A stretch of DNA of 64,000 nt from Morinoia aosen (GCA_030386875.1 CM059576.1:15938058-16002057), one strand, 5' to 3'; positions 47,001 through 55,022 are shown, numbered from the stretch's first letter. Translations and numbers: made by a program. Notes: a model not told the origin generated them from the letters alone.

Positions 47001-49979
47001 CCCTGGGTGAAACAATATTTGTTTTTGACTAAATGATGAAGTCGAAGTGGTTTTTGTTACATATAAAATGTGGGAATTAGATTCTGGTAACATTTTATTT
47101 GCTCTCGGTTTTTAGTTTGAAGTTTTATAAAACCATCTAATTTATTTAACTCCAACTTCCCCCATAGTATCATTTACAATTTTCTTGAATTTATCCAGCT
47201 TTTGAAAAAGAAAAAAGAACATATTAGGTGATAAGTCCAGCTCAATCTAACATCTAATGTTTAAGGAATAACAATTTTTGAAAAATGTTCTTCAGTTTTT
47301 ACTAATATGGCAAGTCGAGTATCCTTCACAAGAAATATATAGCATAAAATTATCAGTTTCGTCAGTTTCTCATTTCAAATAAGATCGATTGATGCCTAAA
47401 TTCTTCACTTTGGCCACACGCATGCGCGAAGCTTGTCGATATATAGGTACATCTCGGTGAGGTAATTTGACACAGCGTACGTTCAGTTTAATGGAAATGG
47501 TAAGAGTTGAGTTATATCTTATTCTAGAACATGAATGCACTGTTTGAATTATCCGGGAAAAATTGGGAGATTTATTCTACGAGGACAGTTGTCCGAATGT
47601 CACTAGGAGATAATTGCCGTGGGTTATGGTTTTGCTGCAGATTTGCTCTATTGCTTCTCCTACCACCGTCGAATAATAATAGTATAGTTTTGCAAATTAA
47701 TTTCGCATGGGAAATTTTAATCGAAAGTATTAGTGACTCATAAGCCACTCGGACGTGTGCCTAAGAACAGTTTCTTCAAGTCTATTTCACTTTATGTTAT
47801 GAGGGGACTCGTGCCAAGTGTTCACAATAATATCTCGCTCTTTTCAGGAACGCGTATGAAATATTTCAAAGTAATCGAAATGATCGGGTAGTTCGTACAA
47901 ATAGGGCACACAAATTGGATTACGATTATCTTGTAGACTCATCTGGGCAGTGATAGTGAAGTGATGTCACACTGTGAGGTTTCTCAAGGGTACAAATAAA
48001 TAATAATTGTGTCGAAAAAGTCAGGTAGCGAAGCTGCAAGCAATGCGCCAGCTTGGGTGGTGGACGCTTGTTTCGCTATGTACTCTACTTCATAACTTGT
48101 ATAGTTTGTTGGTCAGTTGGACCTTCAGATTTACACAGCAACAAAACTTTCGGTGATTTTTAATCCCATGTCTGCGCAAGTTCAATTCAAAACCCTCAGG
48201 CGAGACAATTATGGCAACCGTGAAACTTACTCTCCTAGAGGAAAATGTGAGGTCCAGAGGCGAAGGTAATGTTGGGCTTTTCTGTAGCTATTCAAAGTTA
48301 TTTGTATTTTTTTGCAAATCCTTTTTTCTTTCTTAGCAGGCATCTTTCCATATCTATTGCGTTTCTCTAACTTCTAACATATATCATTAACTTTTTGGTA
48401 TCATCTTTCGTATGGGAATGATGTGAGGACAAATTTTATGATTAAGTTCTCTGTTCCCTCCATTCTTTTCTCTTCTTCTATCGGGACGACCAATGTTGTG
48501 TATAGGCAGGCTTAACCTAACTTATAATTTAACTCATTGAACTCAGTATTTCTACACTCAAGTAATACAAGAAATTCCTCGCTGACTTGGCTTATTTTCT
48601 CCATTGACTATTTTAACCTTCACGCTATTCGTTACAGCTGCAACTTCCTGAAAGCAAAACGGCGCTGCATGAAAGCGGGCACTCACGCGACAGCTGCCAG
48701 TGACGTCGCAGACTTTCTTCACCGATCAGGACAGGTCAACTACGGGGAGCAGTCCGACTGCGAAGAGTTTCTGATCTTTTATTTGAACTCCATCAGCAAC
48801 GAAGTGAGTGAAACTTGTTGTTGCTGCTAAGTGGGATTAATACCTAACGAACCGATATAGGTGCCCAAGTAGAAAATCGAACCTAATTTTCATGGTTAAA
48901 AAATTAGCGCTTTGTTACACGCTCAGAGTTTCGCTCATGTCGCATAATGAGAACTAAACTAAGCTAGATCCTTAATGTATTAATATATTCATCTTGTGCA
49001 TTTCAGATGAGGTTCATCGGGGAGCAAGACATTGTGAATCACATTTTTGGTGGCATCACCGAAGTCAGAATTAACGACAGCGATGAAGGTCCACGGTGCA
49101 TCAGAGAGCCTTTCATAAATTTATCTATCCCAGCCGACGGATCATCCGTCTCGGAAATGATAAAGAGGATGTGCCAGCCTCAGCAGCTCGACACTGGAAC
49201 ATCTCAGACCAGTTTAGTTTGTCTCCCTGAATATTTGTTACTAACCCTAAAAGTTTACAGCTTCTCCTCAGGCGGAGAGTTGCAAAAAATGTACGACCCT
49301 ATTGATGTTGAAGAACATTTAGTAATTCCAAATGGTGAGTAATTCAGTCTATTTTTCCAATAATTCGTGAGACTAATTAGTCTTGATGAGTACCCAGCGA
49401 CAGCTACATCCTAAATGTATTGAAATGAATGAAATGATGAATTATACCACTTTATAATCGCGTAGCATTAGAATGTTGATCTAAGTCATTCCTTTGTGAA
49501 TACATAATTTTGTTTTACAGATCACATTACGCAGCCTTTCTTGCTGCTTTTGCCATGCTTCATTTTTTTGGATATAATAAAAAATAGTTCTTGCGTACAT
49601 ACATTCCTGAAGTCTAACTCGAAACTAATTCTAAATTTGTGTTCTAGATGACAAAATTTTGCTTCAATATTTTCAGTCCACTTCAAATGGAAGTAATATC
49701 CAATTCAATATTAAAAATAGGAATTTGAATATTGAGCCTTTCTGTGCAGCGGCTGTGAGTAGCAGCCCAACCTGCCCACCTGCCCGCTACGACCTGCTGA
49801 GCTTGGTGTGCCACAGCGGCCACACCGCCGAGTCCGGCCACTACACCGCCGGCGTCAGAGACTCCCAAGGAAACTGGCTTCACTGCGACGATCACGTCGT
49901 CTCGCACTCGTCGCTTCAGCAAATTTTGAGCGCACGGGGATTCAATATGCCTTACTGTTTGCTCTACAAACGCTCATAG
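25996..49979 (+). CDS. Divergent ubiquitin-specific protease (C19/UCH), six coding exons
   Basis: Predicted deubiquitinase that would cleave isopeptide bonds after ubiquitin's C-terminal glycine. Coding exons 25996-26037, 26784-26841, 36856-37042, 48638-48803, 49007-49334 and 49648-49979 join in phase across GT-AG introns, all with GTGAG donors, giving 1113 nt (370 residues plus stop). The Cys box GLLNYSNDCYINAGLQLL places the catalytic Cys at about residue 59, with Asn54 in the oxyanion position. SDCEEFLIFYLNSI is the QQD-like box. The His box SGHYTAGVR gives His325, followed by WLHCDD (Asp341) and the closing YCLLYKR. The Cys-X2-Cys zinc ribbon between Cys and His boxes, present in many USPs, is not visible. 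The length is near the bare catalytic domain. No lesion is seen. Paralogue identity is unknown, and an upstream 5' untranslated exon is likely. Introns 2 and 3 are 10 and 11.6 kb and full of transposons. Confidence 0.85.
26784..26841 (+). CDS. USP coding exon 2
   Basis: Flanked by CATTCCAG and GTGAGTCA. Reads VNADDLDAVFQQPIRAQQQ plus one base (phase 1), which joins the first two bases of exon 3 to make Asp. The phase match supports linking this small exon across the 10-kb intron. Confidence 0.7.
27067..27852 (-). repeat. BEL/Pao 3' LTR
   Basis: Begins TGTTGG and ends CCCAACA as read on the + strand. Aligns over its whole length with 34335-35118 with only a small number of substitutions and short indels. 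It contains AATAAA-like motifs but no gene. Confidence 0.92.
28017..28241 (-). pseudogene. BEL/Pao pol C-terminal tail
   Basis: Reads MSVKIKRPNGLVVETALYNL and then CPLDLD, matching the end of BEL/Pao pol where a VKIxxPxG strand leads to a conserved Leu-Pro/Cys-Leu segment. An acidic stretch and a basic end follow. The preceding 130 bases (28242-28381) carry the rest of the same tail domain with a stop, so this piece is separated from the integrase by at least one break. Confidence 0.6.
28382..29053 (-). pseudogene. BEL/Pao integrase catalytic core
   Basis: Opens with STTGIDYAGPF, the first catalytic Asp in its typical BEL context, then VFCDNAKTF (second Asp) and SLYERLVGIVKACI (catalytic Glu). 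All three residues are present, unlike the + strand BEL copy at the start of the window. The core ends at 28382; the tail follows after a break. The zinc-binding part is in other frames upstream. Confidence 0.8.
29248..29502 (-). pseudogene. BEL/Pao integrase N-terminal segment
   Basis: Reads FLQLPDTTDASCPPLCRNLR, then RDGLLRSRGRLQIGEEF, and ends SSHLGRLL. This is the region before and at the start of the HHCC zinc-binding module of BEL integrases (the LRxxGRL motif and the VLIKGSSHL segment are typical). The stop after SHLGRLL breaks it from the His/Cys cluster, part of which persists in other frames at about 29054-29247. Confidence 0.65.
29603..30670 (-). pseudogene. BEL/Pao RT end, A17/Pao region and RNase H, with GC-rich 3' insert
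   Basis: Starts with the end of the RT (MKVLGLVYNS), then GASIYDPLDLLAPF, the Pao hallmark. The RNase H follows with LVAYCDASAVAHGFVVCL and LSDSTIALAEIQ, and the end of the domain reads ENRADLLTRPAKAKDF. After about 29830 the frame enters a GC-rich stretch with a run of Cs at 29688-29700, giving Gly/Ala/Ser-rich sequence unlike the rest of the element. That part is probably foreign or low-complexity sequence, not pol. Confidence 0.8.
30654..30950 (-). pseudogene. BEL/Pao RT palm
   Basis: Continues the RT in a new frame. FVLFHEGTFSYFRF and FGFSLSPFFLLYIL are the central blocks, and EKIYMDNIILTS is the catalytic box (YMDN in place of YVDN). It overlaps its neighbours by a few bases on each side, so single-base indels probably split one original frame. 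Confidence 0.8.
30947..31582 (-). pseudogene. BEL/Pao pol linker and RT fingers
   Basis: Contains QWQQNSETVQ-like linker sequence with LFKKFEETV, then YFVEVPWIKEIHSRIPNNF, IRPVFNASLPV and FLSDIKKLS. The last is the first RT catalytic block (SDIKK), where the frame ends at 30947. It is homologous to 300-888 of the + strand BEL copy but from a different lineage. Confidence 0.82.
31566..31793 (-). pseudogene. BEL/Pao protease-to-RT linker fragment
   Basis: Reads AGITCLRLTDGFIPLHFAGV and then a Lys-rich segment. It matches the stretch after the retropepsin-like core in BEL pol, where a second strand-rich part is followed by a basic linker. Separated from the protease frame by a short break at 31793-31804. 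Confidence 0.5.
31804..32736 (-). pseudogene. BEL/Pao zinc knuckles and retropepsin-like protease
   Basis: Two Cys/His clusters are visible. CKFWRSSAHSSFRC resembles the first BEL knuckle, and CSSCFSSKHETGTC and CSICSSQSHVSPLC are C-X2-C-X3-4-H-X4-C types. After a spacer comes LNVILDTGAQCSLLN, the aspartic protease active site (DTGA). It ends off-frame near FVQSCKAFRRACKNR. Corresponds to the DUF1758-type protease region of BEL elements. Confidence 0.8.
32873..33325 (-). pseudogene. BEL/Pao Gag (DUF1759-like) fragment
   Basis: Reads LPFKLPTLELSVFSGND and then EYFHFWKKFSNALEASPHL with SDSQKLILKKS-like continuation, the pattern of BEL Gag where a PKL.LP.F.G.. segment is followed by a W..F...H....L....K..YL block. 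Gag should begin further upstream: an ATG at about 33530 opens a 41-codon basic stretch on the same strand that stops at about 33405. Gag is therefore broken at least twice. Confidence 0.72.
33531..34334 (-). other. BEL/Pao 5' leader between LTR and gag
   Basis: Noncoding on the minus strand, GC-richer around 34020-34200. A primer-binding site should adjoin the LTR edge at 34334, but the adjacent bases do not match a tRNA end that I recognise. Confidence 0.5.
34335..35118 (-). repeat. BEL/Pao 5' LTR
   Basis: Near-identical to 27067-27852, with the same termini. Small differences (for example a two-base length change in the T-run near the start, and CATTACATC versus CACTACGCC just beyond the end) confirm the boundary. 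Confidence 0.92.
35119..36855. other. Remainder of USP intron 2
   Basis: No supported coding exon. A short frame at 35629-35820 is unrecognised. A TTTGCAG acceptor-like site at about 36651 was not needed to join exons 2 and 3 in phase. Confidence 0.5.
36856..37042 (+). CDS. USP coding exon 3, catalytic cysteine box
   Basis: Acceptor TATTTTCCAG ends at 36855; donor GTGAGTT begins at 37043. Enters at phase 1 and leaves at phase 2. Carries GLLNYSNDCYINAGLQLL with the nucleophilic Cys and the oxyanion Asn five residues before it. GC-rich third positions contrast with the AT-rich flanks. Confidence 0.88.
37062..37154. mobile_element. Tiny palindromic MITE 20 bp after the exon 3 donor
   Basis: Arms of about 34 bp, starting CTATTTAGAGCGCTG and ending CAGCGCTCTAAATAG, flanked by TA on both sides as in Tc1/mariner insertions. 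The loop is about 25 nt. It would form a strong hairpin in the pre-mRNA just beyond the 5' splice site. Confidence 0.75.
37672..37822. repeat. 16-bp tandem repeat, about 9 units
   Basis: Variants of AAGATCACTTAAGATA in head-to-tail order. Each unit contains the palindrome CTTAAG. Confidence 0.85.
39368..39375. repeat. 8-bp target site duplication, left (GGTGAAAC)
   Basis: Identical to 47006-47013 and directly abuts the inverted terminal repeat. Confidence 0.9.
39384..39605. repeat. GGAGTC hexamer array, left subterminal
   Basis: Several blocks of three to four GGAGTC units separated by CGCTTCTCTGAAGTGTGGT-like spacers of about 20 bp, so a hexamer array within a roughly 45-bp higher-order repeat. 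Confidence 0.9.
41245..41872. mobile_element. Decayed Tc1/mariner-like element
   Basis: Imperfect inverted repeats of about 180 bp (41245-41425 and 41690-41872). The left end is TATACAGGGAGTTTCA and the right end, inverted, is TATACTGAGTGTTTCA, so TA flanks both sides. A short C-terminal transposase remnant lies between. Confidence 0.72.
41467..41688 (+). pseudogene. C-terminal Tc1/mariner-like transposase fragment
   Basis: Reads SPDMTPLDFNLWGHMKSLVY followed by ATPIESEENL, the conserved SPDLxPLDFxLWGxxKxxVY region at the end of the DDE core in mariner-like and related arthropod transposases. The Asp of PLDF is the last catalytic position. A TAG at 41593-41595 interrupts it, then FPNIWQPLRLTFEKCI continues to TAA at 41686-41688 with the expected VGGTHFE end. 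Only about the last 70 residues survive. Confidence 0.72.
41880..44402. mobile_element. 2.5-kb element with about 200-bp inverted repeats, class unknown
   Basis: The left arm (41880-42075, starting GTGTACACGACTCGTC) recurs inverted at about 44185-44402. Both hold GTCATTTATGAC/GTCATAAATGAC and a segment equivalent to TTAAGCATCTTTAAG. The middle contains a separate mariner-like MITE at 43104-43884. Related end sequences occur at 51784 and 52034. Confidence 0.65.
43104..43884. mobile_element. Palindromic mariner-like MITE nested in the 2.5-kb element
   Basis: Inverted arms of about 200 bp: TATACTGGGTGTCCCAC at the left and GTGACACCCGGTATA at the right, with TA flanks. The inner ends meet the motif TTTCTATCCCTTTCAGTAAA and its complement. 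The spacer of about 370 bp shows no coding remnant. Confidence 0.75.
44490..45033. mobile_element. TTAA-flanked MITE (piggyBac-type target) inside the array
   Basis: Ends GGTGATCATCCC (44490) and GGGATGATCTCC (ending 45033) are inverted with one mismatch, and TTAA lies directly outside both. Removing it and one TTAA restores the repeat phase of the host array exactly. It holds a roughly 76-bp tandem duplication at about 44702-44850 and a C-run/G-run at 44610-44626. Confidence 0.75.
45787..46031. repeat. Inverted right-hand array of the 1.63-kb element
   Basis: About 11-12 units of TTTTTTAAATTGAACTTGAGC-like sequence (shown here as TTTTTAAATTGAACTTGAGC), the reverse complement of the units at 44413-44489 and 45034-45160. 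Long Phe/Leu/Asn-rich and Lys/Asn-rich frames here are by-products of the repeat. Confidence 0.88.
46358..46484. repeat. Short tandem repeat, about 20-22 bp period
   Basis: Variants of GTATTGCATATTACAATGTA, five to six copies with drift. Confidence 0.7.
46784..46978. repeat. GGAGTC hexamer array, right subterminal
   Basis: Four blocks of GGAGTCGGAGTCGGAGTCG separated by spacers such as CAAAATTCTGAAAAGGT. The spacers differ from those of the left array. Ser/Glu and Ser/Arg dipeptide frames here are artefacts of the hexamer. Confidence 0.9.
47006..47013. repeat. 8-bp target site duplication, right (GGTGAAAC)
   Basis: Exact copy of 39368-39375. Confidence 0.9.
47014..48637. other. USP intron 3, right part
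   Basis: No supported exon is needed here. A short ATG frame at about 48211 followed by a GTAATG donor-like site was noted but is not required by phase. Confidence 0.5.
48638..48803 (+). CDS. USP coding exon 4, QQD-like box
   Basis: Acceptor CGTTACAG ends at 48637; donor GTGAGTG begins at 48804. Phase 2 in, phase 0 out. Contains GQVNYGEQSDCEEFLIFYLN, matching the F-x-G-x-QQDAxEFLxxLL region after the Cys box. Confidence 0.86.
49007..49334 (+). CDS. USP coding exon 5
   Basis: Acceptor TGCATTTCAG ends at 49006; donor GTGAGTA begins at 49335. Reads IVNHIFGGITEVRINDSDEG, then REPFINLSIP, then LPEYLLLTLKVYSF. These match the USP blocks I-x-x-xFxGxxxS, EPFxxLSLxI and LPxxLxxxLKRF. The usual Cys-X2-Cys after xFxG is absent. 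Confidence 0.88.
49648..49979 (+). CDS. USP coding exon 6, His and Asp boxes, stop
   Basis: Acceptor GTGTTCTAG ends at 49647; phase 1. Reads YDLLSLVCHSGHTAESGHYT, then WLHCDDHVV, then YCLLYKRS and TAG at 49977-49979. GC-rich in the second half. Confidence 0.92.
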
Positions 49980-50094
49980 TTATCTCATCATTACACCGCG
50001 GTATAGGTTCAGTTGTTTAAGTTGTTGCGAATAGATAGCAATATTATCGGGATTAGATGTTGTTATTTAAATCAATGAAGGCAATCCGGAGTCC

Positions 50095-50100
50095 AATAAA
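50095..50100 (+). terminator. Polyadenylation signal AATAAA of the USP gene
   Basis: First AATAAA after the stop, about 115 nt downstream, in a plausible 3' UTR. Confidence 0.6.
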
Positions 50101-51783
50101 AAGGCATGGTCTGGTTGACTAGCAGTTCAAGCGCACACTAGTATGTTTTCATACATGAACTTCAAACATAAAAGCTTCGTGTTGCTTTTACTGAAATATG
50201 GTTTTTGAAATTGAGAGAACTCAAGTTCGTATCCTGTAATTTTTATTGATGGTAGTCTTAGACGAAACAATTACCTAAACTTCAAAGCAATTGCACCATT
50301 TCAGACACAAAAAGATATGAATGAATGTGCACACTTGATTGTGTTTAACGTTGATGAATATTTTTAGAAGAATGTCACACCAGTGTGGCGAACTACTCAT
50401 CTGACCTTCAATGGGTTTTAGGGGATCGTTAGATTGTTCTCGCTTACCCATTCCAGGGAAGGCTGAAGATCTAAATGCGCTTAATATTATTAAGTAGTTA
50501 ATTTTGTTCCCAATTTGTTATTTTCTTAGCTTATTCAATGTCCCAAACTCATTAAGAACGTATCAACTCTTTTTTGAATAAATATTTTTAAAATCATTCT
50601 CATTTTGCTTAACAAAAACTTTGTTTTTACTAAACCACTACCTTCAATTCATAGGCTAACATTTCTAGTTTTCTTTTTTCAAAAAATATCTGGCGAGAAA
50701 AGATTATTTGATCACCAGCTTCACAAGCGTCTAATCCATATTCAACCAATGTCCCAGCCTGGCGATCCAAAGCCTTAACCATTCACTGTATGGCGGTTAT
50801 AATAGGGAAATCTGTTGTTATTTTCCCAGATTTTTTGTAGATGATTTTACTTACTCGCAAAATAAAAAATTGCGCATTTATGTTATTCATTTGAAACCAA
50901 TAAAGGCTTGATGGCACGTCTTGCAGCTATTGAAGGCTTGTAAACGAGGTGGAGAACTTTGCCCTGCGCCGTGTCCTGTCACCATATACCTCACTCTGTA
51001 TACTGGATACATACACGCGATCTGTCAACATCGTGAAAGTTTATCAAGTGACAACTCACCCATGAGATATTGATTTTAGGAACAGTATTTTTCCAATCAT
51101 TCCCTGATCATGATAATCAAAAGAGAATTGTTTGAGATGAATATAGGGAGTTCTTGACCAGGTGTTACAGGTAAAAACGGTGTACAATATTCTCAGTCAA
51201 AACCTTCTCGAACACACGGAAGTTCCTCACGTGAACATCGCCACTCCACAAGATTGGCTCCCAGTTCATCCCGGTTGACTTGTTCGATGAGTCGTGAGGC
51301 AGTATTTACTATTTTATACAGTCTGCTACATCCGCCATTTTGTTAGTGAGATCTCAAAACCCGTCCAGAGGTCACTGGGAGTGTCAAGTGGATGACTTCA
51401 AATATGATGACGCCAACATTTTGACCACGAAATTTTAATTTTACTCAGGAGAAAAACTCGCTAAATAACTAAATCCAAAACTACAAAAACTAAGAAACGT
51501 TACCATTGTAAGTTGAGCGCGTGATATTTTAGGTTGAGAGAGCCCCTGATTTCATCAAATGCTTCTTATAAAATGTAGAGGGTGAAGATTACGAAGTATC
51601 ATTGCAACTGACGAGTGACTTTTCAGAAACTTCACAAACTGTCATATGATTAAAATATGTGACATTTTCGAACAGTATAACTGTATTCACCAGTTGATGG
51701 AAAGAGAAGACGCTCCTTACGAAGTGTTGCACAGCCACTACCATGGTTTTATATAATAAAACAACAGGTGTATTCTTCACTTT
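50101..51783. other. Noncoding stretch downstream of the USP gene
   Basis: AT-rich, no supported gene or repeat. Confidence 0.45.
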
Positions 51784-51909
51784 ACTAGTGGACACGACCC
51801 GTCAAAAAAGACGGGATTCGATATTTTCTTTAGACATATCTTCCAAATGTGGATGACAAACAAATATAACCATCCTAATAGCACAAGAGATTAAATATTC
51901 TTGTCCTTG
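51784..51909. repeat. Dispersed repeat copy related to the 2.5-kb element end
   Basis: Starts ACTAGTGGACACGACCCGTC and continues with GACGGGATTCGATATT and ATCCTAATAGCAC, matching 41880-42010. Confidence 0.7.
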
Positions 51910-52033
51910 AAATTATGCTATCCTATGGGGACAAACATAAGTGCAATGGTCGTAGTCAAAAGGCTTTTGATAAAGAGGGGATCCCTGCCATTATATTTCT
52001 ACATGCCAACAAGGTGAACTGCATCATTACATG

Positions 52034-52213
52034 CACTAGTGCACACCGCCCGTCTAAAATGACGGGATTCGATGGTTTGCTTCAATTTCCCTTGTAGGCG
52101 TGGATGACGGACAAATATATCCTACTAATGGCACCCGAGATTAAAATATTCCTGTATTCGTGCCCTGGTGAAACTCGCACCCCAGATAAGGTCAATAACC
52201 ATCCTTATGAGCT
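52034..52213. repeat. Second dispersed repeat copy, same orientation
   Basis: Starts CACTAGTGCACACCGCCCGT and shares GACGGGATTCGAT, GGATGACGGACAAATATAT and a GTGAAACTCGCACC-like segment with the two other copies. It extends further right than the 51784 copy. Confidence 0.7.
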
Positions 52214-54780
52214 CTACAGAGACACGGAAGAAGCGGACACCAAATGAATTTTAAAATAAATCAACACACCAAGGTATTACGAGGTAAGATTGTTGCGACT
52301 TATCACATCATATTCAGTATCAACGACACGTCAGCCGAACTAACGACCATTCACAGTAGTCGAGGTAAACAAACAGAAAAACTGATCAGTAACATGTAGC
52401 TATTTGTCCGCACACACACACGCAGGAGAACATGAGGATTAGCGTGTACTTCTATAAGGTGTTATGCTTGTTACATAATAAGCATAAAAATTACCTAAAC
52501 ACAAAATAAGGGAATGAAGTATGTACAATCAATGAAACTGATATTCGTAACATCGCCAGAAAATATCGTATAGCACAAACGTACGCGAATAACAGAACAT
52601 ACATTTACGCTCACAGACATCTCTGTCTGCCGCATTCAGCTTCTAAGAAGACATCGTTCATAAGATCAAATTCCTCCAGTACTGTAGATTACCAAATACA
52701 TTACGAAATGAACACACATGCGTTCTGCATCTACTGCACACACGTCTGCCAGTAAATCCTCAAACATCAAACACACCGAAATTAGAATTGAAATGCAGCG
52801 TAAGCCCTTTGCCAGAGTTCGGTGGCTCTGGGAGCGTTGATATAACGGAGGAAGCAACTCTTACGCGCGCTTGTAAATCTGTTTCCTCAAGCAACAAGCT
52901 AACATCGATGGCTTATTTCTAGCGAAAATTATGGAAATGAAATTCCGGAGTTCAAGTAGATGGCACAGTACGTGGAGCTCTCGAGGTCTCGGCCACTTTT
53001 GTGACAAAATGACTTACAGACATTCACTGAGGTGCTCAGCGGAGACTGCACGGCGGAATGAGGCTGTGAAATGTCTAGCTGACAGTCGATCCAAAATTAC
53101 CGGATGCTCGTGCACGTGAAGAACAGAGTGAATTGAGAATGGACAGTTGAGCGATCGAGGTCTCGACCGTGCAATGTTAATTTGATTTGATCATATGCTA
53201 GTTTCAGCCTCCCTAACTGCAACAAGGTAGTTCCAAAGAAAGGAAGGATGAAGGCATCATTTAGCATAGAAATGCAGAAACGTAGAATTTGCGCACTAGT
53301 TTGGTTCTAACACACGATCCCCGGTGTATAGTAACAGAAAACAGAAAAATATACGATCCCCGGTGTATAGTAACAGAAAACAGAAAAAATATTATTATAC
53401 AAAATACACGTCAAGAATAAAGTCAGAGACGTAGAAAAGCAGATATCAATGATACAAAAGAAAGGTCTTTAAGCAAACGAAAAGCATATTTACTTCAGTA
53501 AAAAGTTTTACTTGATGTTCAGTTCAGAACACCGCATTTTCCGCTTGAAACATCTAATACTCAAAGTTACAATAGTTGTTCTCCCGTGAGGATATATCAA
53601 ATATAAAAAAACAGTGGTCAAAGTCACAGTGATCGAAAGTTGAGAGGTTTATGATGAACTCCTTGTTAAATAACTCGTTCGAAGATGAGATTGATGGTAA
53701 CATTGAAGGGGAACGAGATGGTTTTGAAGAAACCAAATGACATGATTTGATTTGAATAATATTGAATAGATATCAAGCACAAAATTTACTCGCTAGGGAC
53801 CTATACTTACACACAAACCGAATATGAGACGATAAAAACGTCTAGTTTTAGAATTGAGTTTGGTGTTTTTATTTAACAATCAATTTTTTTATTCAATTAA
53901 CTTTTGATTTGGAGTTTGAATTAAAACGTATAAGAAAACTCGTGCAACGGATGACGCGTGTCCAGAGAGCACGTAATGTCGAGTTAGGAGGATGAAAACT
54001 ATTTTTTGTGGACTGGAGACTGACATCAAAACTAGCTCCGACATTGCAGGCCTAATAATAACATTGTTCTTCACAACTTCCGTTTGTGCCATCCAATCCG
54101 GCCAAATTTCCGGGTCTAGGACCCCCGCTCGCGTCGGGCGTCGCGCGGAGGACAACACAAAATCCGCGCGTAAATTTGGACGCGGTAACAGAACCGATAT
54201 TGATGCCAGATGGCGCACTGCACGGCTATACGTCATGTCAGGTTTTGATTAGGCTAGATTTGGGTCCGTTAAGTTAAAATTAAGTTTAAATTAAATTATA
54301 GTATATTTGATCTATAATGCTCATAAAAATAAATTTAGCAATCAAAATATTGATTTTCAAGGTGAACGTGTAAGTCTTTCTGTGAGTCCAAATTGAGATT
54401 CATTAAGTTTAGAATAGGTAAGGTCATCATACCTCTGAGACTATGATTTGATTAGACGAGCGAGTTTGAGCCTCCCTAACCACAACGAACGTGTTAGGAA
54501 AGAAGCGGAGAAGGACCAAATAGTTCAGAGTTCAGCATACGAGGAACCTGTGCACAAAATACGTTCTTAATAAAGATCTGAGCATGACAGAATGTGTGTT
54601 TATGAAACAAGATAAAGGTTGAAGATGAGAGTATGAGATACAAAGAAATAGGACAATAAGACGGGAAGAAAAGTCCAGGAAAACAAAAACTCTGGTTGGT
54701 AGCAGCAGCACGATGGTCTATACAAACAAACAAAACAAACATCGGCATCTTTAGGATGCTTTATTTCAAATCAAGCCTGA
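52214..54780. other. Noncoding stretch with minor repeats
   Basis: Contains a 39-bp tandem duplication at 53314-53391 (unit starting ACGATCCCCGGTGTATAG) and two similar GAGCCTCCCTAAC-type patches at about 53200 and 54470. The frame at 53992-54252 overlaps an antisense frame and is not called. Confidence 0.45.
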
Positions 54781-54837
54781 TACATATGATCTTAAGCATT
54801 GTTTTTTCAAATGTCTTATAACTAACCCTATTTATAG

Positions 54838-55022
54838 GACACCATGACGGTTCCCCCGTAAAGCCGGTACCCATTTCCGACACCTGGGTTGAGTGGGGTA
54901 TTGTGCTTGAGCTTTCCCTTATACCCAACGGGGAAAATCTCCGCGCCAGCGCCGGTATACGAACCCTCGTCTCCAACATACAAGGCTGATCCCTTAACCA
55001 CTGTGCCACGGAGAGCTCGCAC
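54838..55022 (-). mobile_element. tRNA-derived SINE
   Basis: On the minus strand the head carries an A box TGGCACAGTGG (+ strand 54998-55008) and a B box GGTTCGTATACC (54954-54965) at normal tRNA spacing, followed by a non-tRNA body ending near CTATAAATAGGG. The B box has one change from GGTTCGANNCC. No anticodon arm or acceptor stem was found, so it is not a functional tRNA gene. Confidence 0.6.

Larger units (their letters stand above)
39376..47005. mobile_element. 7.63-kb hAT-like composite insertion in USP intron 3
   Basis: Perfect 19-bp terminal inverted repeats (CAGGGTTGCGGAGTCGGAG at the left and its reverse complement at 46987-47005) and a perfect 8-bp duplication GGTGAAAC on both sides. 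CAGGG ends with an 8-bp duplication fit the hAT superfamily; Zisupton-type or P-type elements also make 8-bp duplications. Both ends carry GGAGTC hexamer arrays in the same orientation. No transposase was recognised, so it is non-autonomous and has grown by insertion of other elements. Confidence 0.88.

Noticed and set aside
46740..47093. Thr-Pro, Ser-Glu, Ser-Arg and Leu-Arg dipeptide-rich frames
   Set aside because: All come from the GGAGTC hexamer array read in different frames.
48211..48270. Small ATG-bearing exon candidate in USP intron 3
   Set aside because: Has a donor-like GTAATG but no clear acceptor, and exons 3 and 4 join in phase without it.
52410..52430. CA dinucleotide run
   Set aside because: Too short to report as a microsatellite.
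53992..54252. 86-codon + frame and overlapping 115-codon minus frame
   Set aside because: Overlapping antisense frames in a locally GC-rich patch with no recognised domain or splice context.
53180..54520. Similar GATTTGAT/GAGCCTCCCTAAC patches at about 53180 and 54447 as a repeat family
   Set aside because: Similarity covers only about 45 bp with many differences; not enough to define an element.
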